A stretch of DNA of 63,142 nt from Bacteroidota bacterium (GCA_018267275.1 JAFDYV010000010.1:65506-128647); one strand, 5' to 3'. Shown: positions 7,114 to 15,035, numbered from the stretch's first letter. Numbers and translations: made by a program. The notes: generated by a model not told the origin, from the letters alone.

Positions 7114-8709
7114 GTGAAAAAAATCGACAAACTCATCATCAGCTCATTTGTGGCGCCATTTATCATGACGCTGCTTGTGGTGGTTTTCATCTTATTGATG
7201 AAGCAGATGCTGTTGTACTTTGATGATATCATCGGAAAAGGGTTGAGTTGGGGAGATTTGGGTACGCTGCTCTTTTACATGTCGCTCACGCTGATGCCCT
7301 CGGCCCTACCGTTGGCCGTGTTGATGGCATCGCTGATCACATTTGGCAACTTAGGCGAACACTTTGAACTCACGGCCATCAAAAGCCTCGGTATCTCGCT
7401 CACGCGGGCGCTCTTACCTTTGTTTATCACAGTGGTATTCATCACCATCGGGGCTTTTTTTTCCAACAACTATTTGGTGCCCAAGGCTTCGCTGGAGGCA
7501 TATAGTTTATTATGGGACATCAAGCAAAAAAAACCTGCCCTGGATATTCGCCCGGGTACGTTTTACAATGGCATTCCAGACATCAGCATCAAAGTGAATC
7601 AAAAGTTCAAAGACGGCATCACCCTCAAGGGCGTGATTATTTACGACCATCGTAATAAGGTGGGCAATAAAGATGTAACGGTTGCCGATTCTGGCAAGAT
7701 GTACACCATTCTGAACGACCAGTATTTAAAGTTGGAGTTGTTCAATGGTTATAATTATGCCGAAAGCTCAGGAACCGGCACTGATGAGACGGGGCGCGCC
7801 ACGATGGACGAGTCCTTTCGAAAATCCAAGTTTTCAAAAACGGAGATGGTTCTCGACTTGTCATCGTTTGGCATGCAGCGTACTGACACCAAATGGTTTA
7901 AGGGGAATCGTATTATGCGCAACGTGGCTGAGTTGGATTATGATATGGATTCCGTCAGCAATTTAATGATGTCTCAGAAGGTTGGTTTGTATGCCAATCA
8001 AACTAGCTTCTTTTCACATCATTTCAAACGCGACTCGCTGCCATTGCCAAAGGAATTGAAGCAGTTTAAGAAGCGTAACGATTCGATTGCGGCTGCAACA
8101 AGCGCCAGCAACACGAGCGGCATCACCAACTATGCCCAACCCTATGTTTCAGGGATGTACGCACCGAAGCTTTTGGTGCCGAGCAACATCACCGAAAAAG
8201 AACAGCACATATCAGATAGTCTTTTCGCACTCAAAACTACAAAAATGGAGGTAGCCAACGCGTTGAATCGAGCGCGCATGGTAAAATCGCAGTTGCAGAC
8301 GTACAACGCCAACACCGACAGTCAAAAATATGAATACACGGTATTTTGGATACAATGGCACAAAATATTGGCCAGCTCCATCGCATGCTTGTCCATGTTT
8401 TTGATCGGTGCCCCGTTGGGCTCAATTATTAAGAAGGGGGGGTTGGGTGTACCCGTATTGGTTTCGATTCTCTTTTTCATTCTATACTACGTCCTCGACT
8501 TGTTGGGCACCAAATGGGCTCGGCAGTACACCATTTCCGTTCACACAGGTGTGTGGATGGCGAACGTGATTTTGTTCGGCATCGGACTGATTTTCTTGCG
8601 CCAGGCTCGCGTGGATGCACGCTTGTTTGACGCTGATTTCTACAACGTTGCATTAGATAAATTGAAGAAACGCTTTCCATTTTTGGCCGGAAGGGCCTCT
8701 GTTGCCTAA
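7114..8709 (+). CDS. LptF/LptG-family permease (YjgP/YjgQ)
   Basis: A 531-residue inner-membrane protein of the LptF/LptG family, which together with LptB extracts lipopolysaccharide and drives it toward the outer membrane. The N-terminal block of three hydrophobic helices includes LDKLIISSFVAP-like MKKIDKLIISSFVAPF and the coupling region GEHFELTAIKSLGISLTRAL. A long soluble periplasmic domain follows (about residues 130-420), and three C-terminal helices end near ARVDARL. Only one LptF/G gene lies here, and it cannot be assigned to F or G. The periplasmic domain has a Ser/Asn-rich low-complexity stretch (AATSASNTSGITNYA). Confidence 0.9.
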   Translation: MKKIDKLIISSFVAPFIMTLLVVVFILLMKQMLLYFDDIIGKGLSWGDLGTLLFYMSLTLMPSALPLAVLMASLITFGNLGEHFELTAIKSLGISLTRALLPLFITVVFITIGAFFSNNYLVPKASLEAYSLLWDIKQKKPALDIRPGTFYNGIPDISIKVNQKFKDGITLKGVIIYDHRNKVGNKDVTVADSGKMYTILNDQYLKLELFNGYNYAESSGTGTDETGRATMDESFRKSKFSKTEMVLDLSSFGMQRTDTKWFKGNRIMRNVAELDYDMDSVSNLMMSQKVGLYANQTSFFSHHFKRDSLPLPKELKQFKKRNDSIAAATSASNTSGITNYAQPYVSGMYAPKLLVPSNITEKEQHISDSLFALKTTKMEVANALNRARMVKSQLQTYNANTDSQKYEYTVFWIQWHKILASSIACLSMFLIGAPLGSIIKKGGLGVPVLVSILFFILYYVLDLLGTKWARQYTISVHTGVWMANVILFGIGLIFLRQARVDARLFDADFYNVALDKLKKRFPFLAGRASVA

Positions 8710-8740
8710 AACGGCACGATAAAATTAAAAAATAGGCATT

Positions 8741-8772
8741 TTTGGTAGTTTTCGCAGTTTCCGTTACTTTTG
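8741..8772 (+). promoter_or_regulatory. Promoter of rpsO (TTTG-N20-TACTTTTG)
   Basis: TTTG at 8741-8744, a 20-nt spacer, then TACTTTTG at 8765-8772. This is a full match to the Bacteroidota primary sigma promoter. Transcription would begin near 8779, giving a leader of about 30 nt before rpsO. Confidence 0.85.
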
Positions 8773-8810
8773 CGCGATTAAAAATAAAGAAAGAAGAAAA
8801 AAACAAAGCG

Positions 8811-9086
8811 ATGCACCTGAGTACAGCACAAAAACAAGAATTATTCGGCAAGCACGGTTTCGGCAAAACAAAGGCAGATACCGGCTCACCTGAATCACAA
8901 ATTGCCCTTTTCACTTCTCGTATCAACCACATTACTGAGCATTTGAAGGCAAACAAAAAGGACTTTTCGTCTCAGCAAGGGTTGGTGAAGCTGGTAGGCC
9001 AGCGTAAACGCCTCCTAAGCTACTTACAGCGCACCAACATCACCAGGTACCGCGCTATCTTGGCCGATTTAGACCTTAGAAAATAA
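8811..9086 (+). CDS. rpsO: 30S ribosomal protein S15
   Basis: A 91-residue small-subunit protein that binds 16S rRNA and helps nucleate assembly of the platform. It carries the S15 signature in SQIALFTSRINHITEHLKANKKDFSS-like order, with the basic helix LVGQRKRLLSYLQR near the C terminus. An in-frame start upstream (8742) would lie inside the promoter, so the ATG at 8811 (MHLSTAQKQELF) is chosen; it also gives the normal S15 length. It is followed by a terminator and pnp, the classic rpsO-pnp order. Confidence 0.97.
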   Translation: MHLSTAQKQELFGKHGFGKTKADTGSPESQIALFTSRINHITEHLKANKKDFSSQQGLVKLVGQRKRLLSYLQRTNITRYRAILADLDLRK

Positions 9087-9105
9087 TTTTGGAATAGTAG
9101 TAAAT

Positions 9106-9138
9106 AAGGGAACCGAACAGGGTTCCCTTTCTGCTTTT
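9106..9138 (+). terminator. Terminator between rpsO and pnp
   Basis: A 9-bp perfect stem (AAGGGAACC / GGTTCCCTT) with a 6-nt loop, followed by TCTGCTTTT. The T tract is interrupted, so termination may be partial. Confidence 0.75.
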
Positions 9139-9184
9139 ATTTACATACCAGATCAAGGCTACCTTGGTCTCAAATCATACTATC

Positions 9185-11329
9185 ATGAACCCAATACTAA
9201 AGAAAACGTGCCTTCTCCCAGATGGCCGCGAAATATCAATCGAAACAGGAAAGTTGGCACGCCAGGCAGATGGCTCAGTAGTGTTGCGCATGGGCAACAC
9301 CATGTTGTTGGCTACCGCTGTGGCTGCACAACAACACAAAGAAGGCACAGACTTCTTGCCGTTGTCGGTAGACTATCAGGAAAAGTTTGCTTCAACCGGC
9401 AAAATCCCAGGGGGCTTTTTGAAGCGCGAAGGAAAACTTTCAGACTACGAGGTGCTCATCAGCCGGTTGGTAGACCGCGCCATTCGCCCCATGTTTCCAG
9501 ATGATTTTCATGCTGAGACCCAGGTAATCATTCAATTGATCTCGGGTGACCACAATGCGTTGCCAGATGCACTGGCAGCGTTTGCAGCTTCAGCTGCGTT
9601 GTCAATTTCCGATATCCCATTCTATACCCCTATTTCCGAGGTGCGCGTAGCACGCGTAGAAGGTAAATTGGTGGTGAATCCCACATTGGAACAAAAAGAA
9701 AAGTCTGACTTGGATTTTATCGTGGCTGCTTCCATTGAAAACATTTTGATGGTGGAAGGCGAGGCGAAAGAAATCAGCGAGACCGACATGTTGGAAGCGT
9801 TGAAGTTGGCACACGATTCCATTAAGGTTCAGTGCAACCTGCAATTGGAGATGGCGAAAGAACTTGGTAAGACTGAGAAGCGCACATACAATCACGAAGA
9901 AAATGATGAGACGCTCAAGGCTGAATTGCACGCACTATTGTATCCCAAAGTATATGATGTAGCTCGTCAACAACTGGCGAGCAAGCAAAAGCGTTCCGAA
10001 CTTTTCGGCCAGATCATCGATGAATATTTGAAATCGCTGCCAGAAGACACTACCATCAACAAAGACATGGTGAAGCGTTACTACAAGTCGATTCAAAAAG
10101 AGGCTTGCCGTAACCTGGTGCTAAATGAAAAAGTACGTCTGGATGGTCGCAAAACAAATGAAATCAGACCGATTTGGTCAGAAGTTGATTATCTGCCCAA
10201 TGCACACGGTTCTGCCATTTTCACCCGCGGTGAGACGCAATCTTTGACGAGTGTAACTCTTGGCACTAAGTTGGATGAGCAGTTAATTGATGGAGCAATG
10301 TTTTCTGGCAATAACAAGTTCATCTTGCATTACAACTTCCCATCGTTCTCAACTGGCGAAATAAAACCTAACCGCGGCCCGGGCAGAAGAGAAGTTGGTC
10401 ACGGTAACTTGGCGATGCGCGCTTTAAAGCAGGTGCTTCCGAATCTGGAAGAAACCCCTTATACCGTGCGTGTGGTGTCAGATATTTTGGAATCGAATGG
10501 ATCTTCTTCGATGGCAACCGTTTGTGCCGGTGCGCTGGCGCTCATGGATGCGGGTATTAAAATCTCAAGCCCGGTATCAGGCATTGCAATGGGTATGATC
10601 TCTGATAGTGCTACCGGCAAGTATGCAATCTTATCAGACATTTTGGGTGATGAAGATCACTTGGGCGACATGGACTTTAAAGTGACAGGCACTGATAAAG
10701 GTATAACCGCTTGCCAAATGGATTTGAAGGTTGATGGCCTTACTTATGAAGTGCTCAGCGAGGCGCTCATGCAGGCAAAAGAAGGCCGCGCACACATTTT
10801 GAATGAAATGCGCAAGACATTGAGTCAACCCAAGCCAGACCTGAAGCCTCACGCACCTCGTGCTGTTACCATCACCATCGACAAAGAAATGATTGGTGCG
10901 GTAATCGGGCCGGGTGGAAAAGTAGTGCAGGATATCCAGAAGACCACGGGTGCCACTATCGTGATCGAAGAAGTAAAAGAAAAGGGTTTGGTAAACATTT
11001 TCGCGACTAACCAAGATGTGATGGACGCGGCTGTAAAGCGCGTAAAAGCAATCGTGGCCATGCCAGAAGTAGGCGAAGTATACAGCGGCATCGTGAAATC
11101 GATTATGCCGTTTGGCGCCTTTGTCGAGTTTATGCCGGGCAAAGACGGCTTGTTGCACATTTCCGAAATCAAGTGGGAGCGCCTAGAGACCATGGACGGT
11201 GTAATGCAAGTAGGGGAAGAAGTGAAGGTTAAATTGATTGAAATCGACAAGAAAACCGGTAAATTCAGACTTTCAAGAAAGGTATTGCTTCCAAAGCCTG
11301 CCCCTAAAGCTGAAACACCATCGGCATAA
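9185..11329 (+). CDS. pnp: Polyribonucleotide nucleotidyltransferase
   Basis: A 714-residue phosphorolytic 3'-5' exoribonuclease that degrades mRNA in the cytoplasm. Two RNase PH-like cores are visible: the first around VLRMGNTMLLAT and the second around FTRGETQSLTSVTLGT, with the catalytic phosphate-site region SNGSSSMATVCAGALALMDAG. A KH domain (AVIGPGGKVVQDIQKTTGA) and an S1 domain (GEVYSGIVKSIMPFGAFVEF) follow. The ATG at 9185 (MNPILKKT) is chosen; an upstream in-frame TTG at 9164 has no support. The S1 domain reaches the C terminus as in the family. Confidence 0.97.
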   Translation: MNPILKKTCLLPDGREISIETGKLARQADGSVVLRMGNTMLLATAVAAQQHKEGTDFLPLSVDYQEKFASTGKIPGGFLKREGKLSDYEVLISRLVDRAIRPMFPDDFHAETQVIIQLISGDHNALPDALAAFAASAALSISDIPFYTPISEVRVARVEGKLVVNPTLEQKEKSDLDFIVAASIENILMVEGEAKEISETDMLEALKLAHDSIKVQCNLQLEMAKELGKTEKRTYNHEENDETLKAELHALLYPKVYDVARQQLASKQKRSELFGQIIDEYLKSLPEDTTINKDMVKRYYKSIQKEACRNLVLNEKVRLDGRKTNEIRPIWSEVDYLPNAHGSAIFTRGETQSLTSVTLGTKLDEQLIDGAMFSGNNKFILHYNFPSFSTGEIKPNRGPGRREVGHGNLAMRALKQVLPNLEETPYTVRVVSDILESNGSSSMATVCAGALALMDAGIKISSPVSGIAMGMISDSATGKYAILSDILGDEDHLGDMDFKVTGTDKGITACQMDLKVDGLTYEVLSEALMQAKEGRAHILNEMRKTLSQPKPDLKPHAPRAVTITIDKEMIGAVIGPGGKVVQDIQKTTGATIVIEEVKEKGLVNIFATNQDVMDAAVKRVKAIVAMPEVGEVYSGIVKSIMPFGAFVEFMPGKDGLLHISEIKWERLETMDGVMQVGEEVKVKLIEIDKKTGKFRLSRKVLLPKPAPKAETPSA

Positions 11330-11395
11330 TTGGCGTTAGCGTTTTTGGAACTTATTGTAGAAAATTACGTGTTCAACTAATTAAAGGATAATTGG

Positions 11396-12259
11396 ATGAG
11401 ACAACTCAAGATTAGCAAGCAAATCACCAACCGCGAAAGCCAATCGCTTGACAAGTATTTGCAAGAGATTGGAAAGGTAGATTTGCTGACGCCCGATGAA
11501 GAGGTAGAATTGGCCAAGCGTATTAAGGATGGCGACCAGATTGCGTTGGAAAAATTGACCAAAGCCAACCTGCGTTTCGTGGTGTCGGTGGCAAAGCAGT
11601 ATCAAAATCAAGGATTGAGTTTGGGCGATTTGATTAACGAAGGAAACTTGGGCTTGATCAAAGCAGCGCAGCGTTTTGATGAAACACGCGGTTTCAAGTT
11701 TATCTCTTATGCCGTATGGTGGATTCGCCAGTCAATTTTACAGGCTTTGGCTGAACAATCGCGCATTGTGCGCTTGCCATTGAATCGTGTAGGTTCTTTG
11801 AACAAGATATCCAAAACTTTCTCAGAACTGGAGCAAAAGTTTGAGCGCGAACCATCGCCCGAAGAATTGGCTGAAGTATTGGAAGTGACCACGGCCGAAG
11901 TTGTTGACACAATGAAGATTTCTGGCCGCCACGTTTCAATGGATGCGCCATTTGTGCAGGGAGAAGAAAACAGTTTGTTGGATGTGTTGGAAAACGACAG
12001 CGAAGAAACGCCTGATTCAGGCTTGATGACCGACTCACTGCGCAGAGAAGTACAGCGCGCATTGTCAACACTTACACAACGCGAATCAGATGTTATTACT
12101 TTGTATTTCGGCCTGAACGGTGAACATGCGATGACCTTGGAGGAAATTGGGGAAAAGTTTAGTCTTACCCGTGAGCGCGTGCGCCAAATCAAAGAAAAGG
12201 CCATTCGCAGGTTGCGTCACACTTCGCGAAGCAAGGCATTGAAGCCTTACTTGGGTTAA
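11396..12259 (+). CDS. rpoD: Primary RNA polymerase sigma factor (short Bacteroidota type)
   Basis: A 287-residue sigma-70 factor. Region 1.2 begins near residue 17 (SLDKYLQEIGKVDLLTPDEE), region 2 contains NLRFVVSVAKQYQNQG and ISYAVWWIRQSI, region 3 spans LPLNRVGSLNKISKTFSELE, and region 4 ends with the helix-turn-helix LEEIGEKFSLTRERVRQIKEKA. Region 1.1 and the non-conserved insert of the E. coli protein are absent, as known for the primary sigma factor of this phylum. An AAAGGA purine tract lies just upstream of the ATG. This protein would read the TTTG/TAnnTTTG promoters found elsewhere in the window. Confidence 0.95.
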   Translation: MRQLKISKQITNRESQSLDKYLQEIGKVDLLTPDEEVELAKRIKDGDQIALEKLTKANLRFVVSVAKQYQNQGLSLGDLINEGNLGLIKAAQRFDETRGFKFISYAVWWIRQSILQALAEQSRIVRLPLNRVGSLNKISKTFSELEQKFEREPSPEELAEVLEVTTAEVVDTMKISGRHVSMDAPFVQGEENSLLDVLENDSEETPDSGLMTDSLRREVQRALSTLTQRESDVITLYFGLNGEHAMTLEEIGEKFSLTRERVRQIKEKAIRRLRHTSRSKALKPYLG

Positions 12260-12284
12260 TAATATTGTTGAAAACTAAAGAAAT

Positions 12285-12311
12285 AAAGGTCTCTTGAACG
12301 AGACCTTTTTT
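12285..12311 (+). terminator. Terminator after the sigma factor gene
   Basis: A 9-bp stem (AAAGGTCTC / GAGACCTTT) with loop TTGAAC, ending in a run of six or more T. Standard intrinsic terminator. Confidence 0.85.
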
Positions 12312-12347
12312 ATTCCAACTTTGTTCTACTGATTGAATTTTAAGTTT

Positions 12348-13304
12348 ATGGCGCATAGTAAAGTGAAGGTATTGATTATTGGTTCTGGGCCGGCCGGATA
12401 CACCGCAGCGATTTATGCTGCTCGGGCAGGGCTAAAGCCTATTTTGTTCACGGGCGGTCAGCCGGGTGGGCAATTGACCACTACCAACGATGTGGAGAAT
12501 TTTCCGGGATATCCGGAGGGGATTAATGGCCCACAAATGATGGTAGATCTCCAAAAGCAGGCCGAACGGTTTGGTACCAAAGTCAACTACGGTTTGGTAA
12601 CTGCAGTTGATTTTTCAAGTTGGCCTTTGAAGGTGACTGTTGATGAAAAGGATGTGATTGAGACTGAGTCGGTAATCGTTGCCACCGGTGCTACCGCTAA
12701 GTACCTCGGCATACCAAGCGAAGAACGCTACGCCAATCGCGGTGTTTCTGCTTGTGCAGTATGCGATGGCTTCTTCTATCGTGGTAAAGATGTGGCGGTG
12801 GTGGGCGCTGGCGACTCGGCAGCAGAAGAAGCAACCTACTTAGCAAACTTGTGCACCAAAGTGCATTTGATTGTGAGAAAGGGAGAGATGCGCGCTTCCA
12901 AAATCATGCAACAACGCGTGATGAATACCGCCAATATCGAGGTACACTGGCATTCTGAAACAGATGAAATTTTGGGTGACGACAATGGCGTGAATGGTGT
13001 GCGATTGATCAACAACCAAACAAAAGAGAAAAAGGTAATCCCTATTCAGGGCTTCTTTTTAGCAATAGGCCACAAACCCAATACTGACATATTTAAAGGG
13101 CAGCTAAACATGGATGAAGCCGGCTACATCAAAGTCATTCCGGGTTCAACCAAAACAAATGTAGAAGGTGTATTTGCAGTGGGTGATGTAGCTGATAAAG
13201 TTTACCGCCAGGCCATTACGGCAGCAGGTACGGGTTGTATGGGCGCATTGGATGCAGAAAAATTTTTGGTAGCCAAAGAAATGGAATTGGCCCATTCAAA
13301 CTAA
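12348..13304 (+). CDS. trxB: Thioredoxin-disulfide reductase
   Basis: A 318-residue FAD enzyme that transfers electrons from NADPH to thioredoxin. The N-terminal FAD motif is IGSGPAGYTAAIYAARAG, the redox centre is CAVC (Cys136 and Cys139) before DGFF, the NADPH motif is VGAGDSAAEEATYLA, and the C-terminal FAD motif is FAVGDVADK. The ATG at 12348 (MAHSKVKVLII) is chosen over an in-frame TTG at 12333. bshB1 follows 11 nt after its stop, so they are likely co-transcribed. trxA, its likely substrate, lies at 54445. Confidence 0.96.
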   Translation: MAHSKVKVLIIGSGPAGYTAAIYAARAGLKPILFTGGQPGGQLTTTNDVENFPGYPEGINGPQMMVDLQKQAERFGTKVNYGLVTAVDFSSWPLKVTVDEKDVIETESVIVATGATAKYLGIPSEERYANRGVSACAVCDGFFYRGKDVAVVGAGDSAAEEATYLANLCTKVHLIVRKGEMRASKIMQQRVMNTANIEVHWHSETDEILGDDNGVNGVRLINNQTKEKKVIPIQGFFLAIGHKPNTDIFKGQLNMDEAGYIKVIPGSTKTNVEGVFAVGDVADKVYRQAITAAGTGCMGALDAEKFLVAKEMELAHSN

Positions 13305-13315
13305 CGCACTTGTTG

Positions 13316-14032
13316 ATGAAGCTTGATATTCTGGTATTGGCGGCCCATCCGGATGATGCAGAATTAGGTTGTGGTGGAACCATTGCCAAGCATGTTGCGC
13401 TAGGCTACAAAGTAGGCATTGTTGACTTCACGCAAGGAGAACTCGGCACGCGTGGTACCATTCAAACACGAGCGCAAGAAGCCGCAGCAGCAGCAGAGAT
13501 TTTGGGCATCTCTGTGCGCGAGAACTTGAAGTTGCGTGACGGTTTCTTTCGCCACACTGATGATGAATTACTGAGCGTGGTGCAAGCAATTCGCCATTTC
13601 CAACCCGAGATTGTGTTGGCAAACGCAATCACCGATCGCCACCCTGATCATGGCAAGGGTGCTGCATTGGCCAACGAAGCCTGTTTTCTTTCAGGCTTAG
13701 CAAAAATTGAAACCCAACGAGGAGGAAAAGCGCAATCTGCGTGGAGGCCGAAACATCTTTACCATTACATCCAAAGCCAGCTTATGATGCCCGATTTCGT
13801 AGTTGATATTTCGGCTGAATGGGAGCGGAAGATGCAATCCATCAAAGCCTACAAGACACAGTTTTTTGACCCCAACAGCAACGAGCCTGAGACATACATT
13901 TCGAAGCCCGCATTCCTTACTTTTTTACAGGCACGTGCAGAGGAGTTTGGGCATGCCATCAATGTCCGCTTTGGTGAAGGTTTTACCAAAAGCAGCATGA
14001 TGGGAGTTGAAGATCTTTTTAAACTGAGGTAA
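13316..14032 (+). CDS. bshB1: Bacillithiol biosynthesis deacetylase BshB1
   Basis: A 238-residue zinc-dependent deacetylase of the LmbE/PIG-L family. It removes the acetyl group from GlcNAc-malate, the second step of bacillithiol synthesis. The zinc motif AAHPDDAELG is at residues 9-18 (His11, Asp13/Asp14) and a distal motif is TDRHPDHGKG. The C-terminal part, with SQLMMPDFVVDIS and KSIKAYKTQF-like QSIKAYKTQFFDP, is typical of BshB1 rather than other LmbE proteins. The ATG at 13316 is chosen, since an upstream frame overlaps trxB. The trxB neighbour and a bacilliredoxin at 37560 support a thiol-redox role. Confidence 0.93.
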   Translation: MKLDILVLAAHPDDAELGCGGTIAKHVALGYKVGIVDFTQGELGTRGTIQTRAQEAAAAAEILGISVRENLKLRDGFFRHTDDELLSVVQAIRHFQPEIVLANAITDRHPDHGKGAALANEACFLSGLAKIETQRGGKAQSAWRPKHLYHYIQSQLMMPDFVVDISAEWERKMQSIKAYKTQFFDPNSNEPETYISKPAFLTFLQARAEEFGHAINVRFGEGFTKSSMMGVEDLFKLR

Positions 14033-14055
14033 TAGCGGTTATTTGGCCCAAAAAC

Positions 14056-14086
14056 TTTGCATAAATGCGATGGCCAGTTATCTTTG
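14056..14086 (+). promoter_or_regulatory. Promoter of the tRNA-Asp array (TTTG-N19-TATCTTTG)
   Basis: TTTG at 14056-14059, a 19-nt spacer, TATCTTTG at 14079-14086. Full match to the phylum consensus. The first RNA downstream starts at 14104 and is the degenerate tRNA-Asp copy, so that copy is transcribed first. Confidence 0.85.
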
Positions 14087-14103
14087 CGGCCTAATTCAGC
14101 AAA

Positions 14104-14178
14104 GGTCCGGTAGTTCAGCTGGTTAGAAAGCCTGTCATCTCGCCCAAGGCGAGACGGGTTCGAGTCCCGTCCGGACTC
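14104..14178 (+). pseudogene. tRNA-Asp pseudogene with overwritten anticodon arm
   Basis: Positions 14104-14128 match the intact tRNA-Asp at 14211 base for base, and the T arm and acceptor (ACGGG-TTCGAGT-CCCGT, CCGGACT) are intact with one G-U at the end. The anticodon stem-loop is gone. In its place, after GCCTGTCA, is the palindrome TCTCGCC-CAA-GGCGAGA. No normal anticodon loop can form. The same altered 3' half recurs at 14593-14640. It sits under a perfect promoter and could produce a tRNA-like RNA that cannot decode. It may also be a recombination scar. Confidence 0.75.
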
Positions 14179-14210
14179 TTAAAAAAAAAGGACGAATATT
14201 TAACATTCAC

Positions 14211-14284
14211 GGTCCGGTAGTTCAGCTGGTTAGAATGCCTGCCTGTCACGCAGGAGGTCGCGGGTTCGAGTCCCGTCCGGACCG
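14211..14284 (+). tRNA. tRNA-Asp (anticodon GTC)
   Basis: A 74-nt cloverleaf, no CCA encoded. The acceptor GGTCCGG pairs fully with CCGGACC, the anticodon arm is CCTGC-CTGTCAC-GCAGG, and the T loop is TTCGAGT. The discriminator base is G, the usual aspartate identity element. It lies 32 nt after the pseudogene copy in the same transcript. Confidence 0.97.
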
Positions 14285-14292
14285 CTGTTTTG

Positions 14293-14318
14293 AAAGAGCC
14301 TCCCTGCGAGGCTCTTTT
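14293..14318 (+). terminator. Terminator after tRNA-Asp, directly before the GIY-YIG start
   Basis: A 10-bp stem (AAAGAGCCTC / GAGGCTCTTT) with loop CCTGC, then TGCTTT. The GIY-YIG ATG begins at 14324, only a few bases after the stem, so that gene has little room for its own promoter or ribosome-binding site. Confidence 0.75.
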
Positions 14319-14323
14319 GCTTT

Positions 14324-14584
14324 ATGAAGCACTATGTTTACATTATCAAGAGTTTGGCAGATGGCATTCTGTACAAGGGTTACTCTACTGACTACCTGAA
14401 AAGGCTTGAGGCGCATAATCGAGGGGAGAGCCGTTATACCTCAAAAAAAATCCCTTGGGTTCTTGTCTACGCAGAAGAACTCCCAAACAAGACAATGGCA
14501 CTCATTCGAGAGAAGCAACTAAAGAGAGCCAACACAAATTACTTGGAGTGGCTGATGACGCAGCCTACGAATCTTGTGAAGTAG
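14324..14584 (+). CDS. Stand-alone GIY-YIG nuclease domain protein
   Basis: An 86-residue protein made of a GIY-YIG domain only, like the UPF0213/YhbQ family. The two tyrosine motifs appear as YVYIIKS (residues 3-9) and LYKGYS, the catalytic arginine as YLKRLEAH, and the metal-binding glutamate as IREKQLKRAN. Members cut DNA in homing endonucleases and repair enzymes, but the role of these small bacterial versions is not settled. It lies between tRNA-Asp and a tRNA 3' fragment, directly after the tRNA terminator. That position hints at a link to tRNA genes, perhaps homing-like mobility, which is inference. Confidence 0.9.
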   Translation: MKHYVYIIKSLADGILYKGYSTDYLKRLEAHNRGESRYTSKKIPWVLVYAEELPNKTMALIREKQLKRANTNYLEWLMTQPTNLVK

Positions 14585-14592
14585 CACCCTCT

Positions 14593-14640
14593 GCCTGTCA
14601 TCTCGCCCAAGGCGAGACGGGCTCGAGTCCTGTCCGCTCT
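14593..14640 (+). repeat. tRNA-Asp-like 3' fragment, copy of the altered half
   Basis: Positions 14593-14636 match 14130-14173 of the tRNA-Asp pseudogene at 42 of 44 bases, including the whole inserted palindrome and the T arm. Both T-arm changes keep pairing through a G-U. The 5' half of a tRNA is missing. The two copies form direct repeats about 460 bp apart, bracketing the intact tRNA-Asp and the GIY-YIG gene, like attachment-site scars. Confidence 0.75.
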
Positions 14641-14642
14641 TG

Positions 14643-14669
14643 AAGCCCCAAATCATTGGGGCTTTTTTT
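14643..14669 (+). terminator. Terminator after the tRNA fragment
   Basis: A 9-bp stem (AAGCCCCAA / TTGGGGCTT) with a 4-nt loop and seven T. It ends transcription from the GIY-YIG gene and tRNA fragment. Confidence 0.85.
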
Positions 14670-14686
14670 GTTGCGAAAGACCGAGG

Positions 14687-15035
14687 TTATCTCTTCACCA
14701 AAAAACAGGCTATCTCCGCTTCTTGACGATCATTGTAAATATTGTAGTGACCCTGACCAACAGATACTAAATCATAGCCTTCATTTTTGAACTTGTTAAG
14801 CAAGTCAATCACGCGATTGTCAGGTGTTTCACCTGTTTTCAGCTTAAGATCTTCTTTTTGCTGACCACTACCATAAAAAATTAGAATCTCGTTGGGGCTT
14901 TCGTGGTTGGTGGGCGTATACCGAATGATTACATAGTTGGTGACAGTCCGTTCGTTGGTGGTTTTTGCAGGAGATCGGAGAACAAAAACGATTGTTAACA
15001 AAATGACTCCAATAAAAGAAAAACGTCCGTTTCAT
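14687..15035 (-). pseudogene. Small anchored protein, probable one-base frameshift near its start
   Basis: The long frame ends at 14687 but has no ATG; only a TTG inside a hydrophobic stretch could open it. An ATG at 15035 begins MKRTFFF in another frame. Removing one base near the A-runs at 15014-15017 or 15019-15023 joins them to give MKRTFFFIGVILLTIVFVL, a clean membrane anchor, and about 115 residues in all. The soluble part ends in LLNKFKNEGYDLVSVGQGHY and EIACFLVKR, reminiscent of DUF4177-type domains, but this is a weak resemblance. The gene may be broken, or the base may be a sequencing error. It is convergent with the GIY-YIG island. Confidence 0.55.

Noticed and set aside
10634..11158. 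Long frame antisense to pnp
   Set aside because: Lies wholly inside a clear pnp gene and has the low-information composition of a shadow frame.
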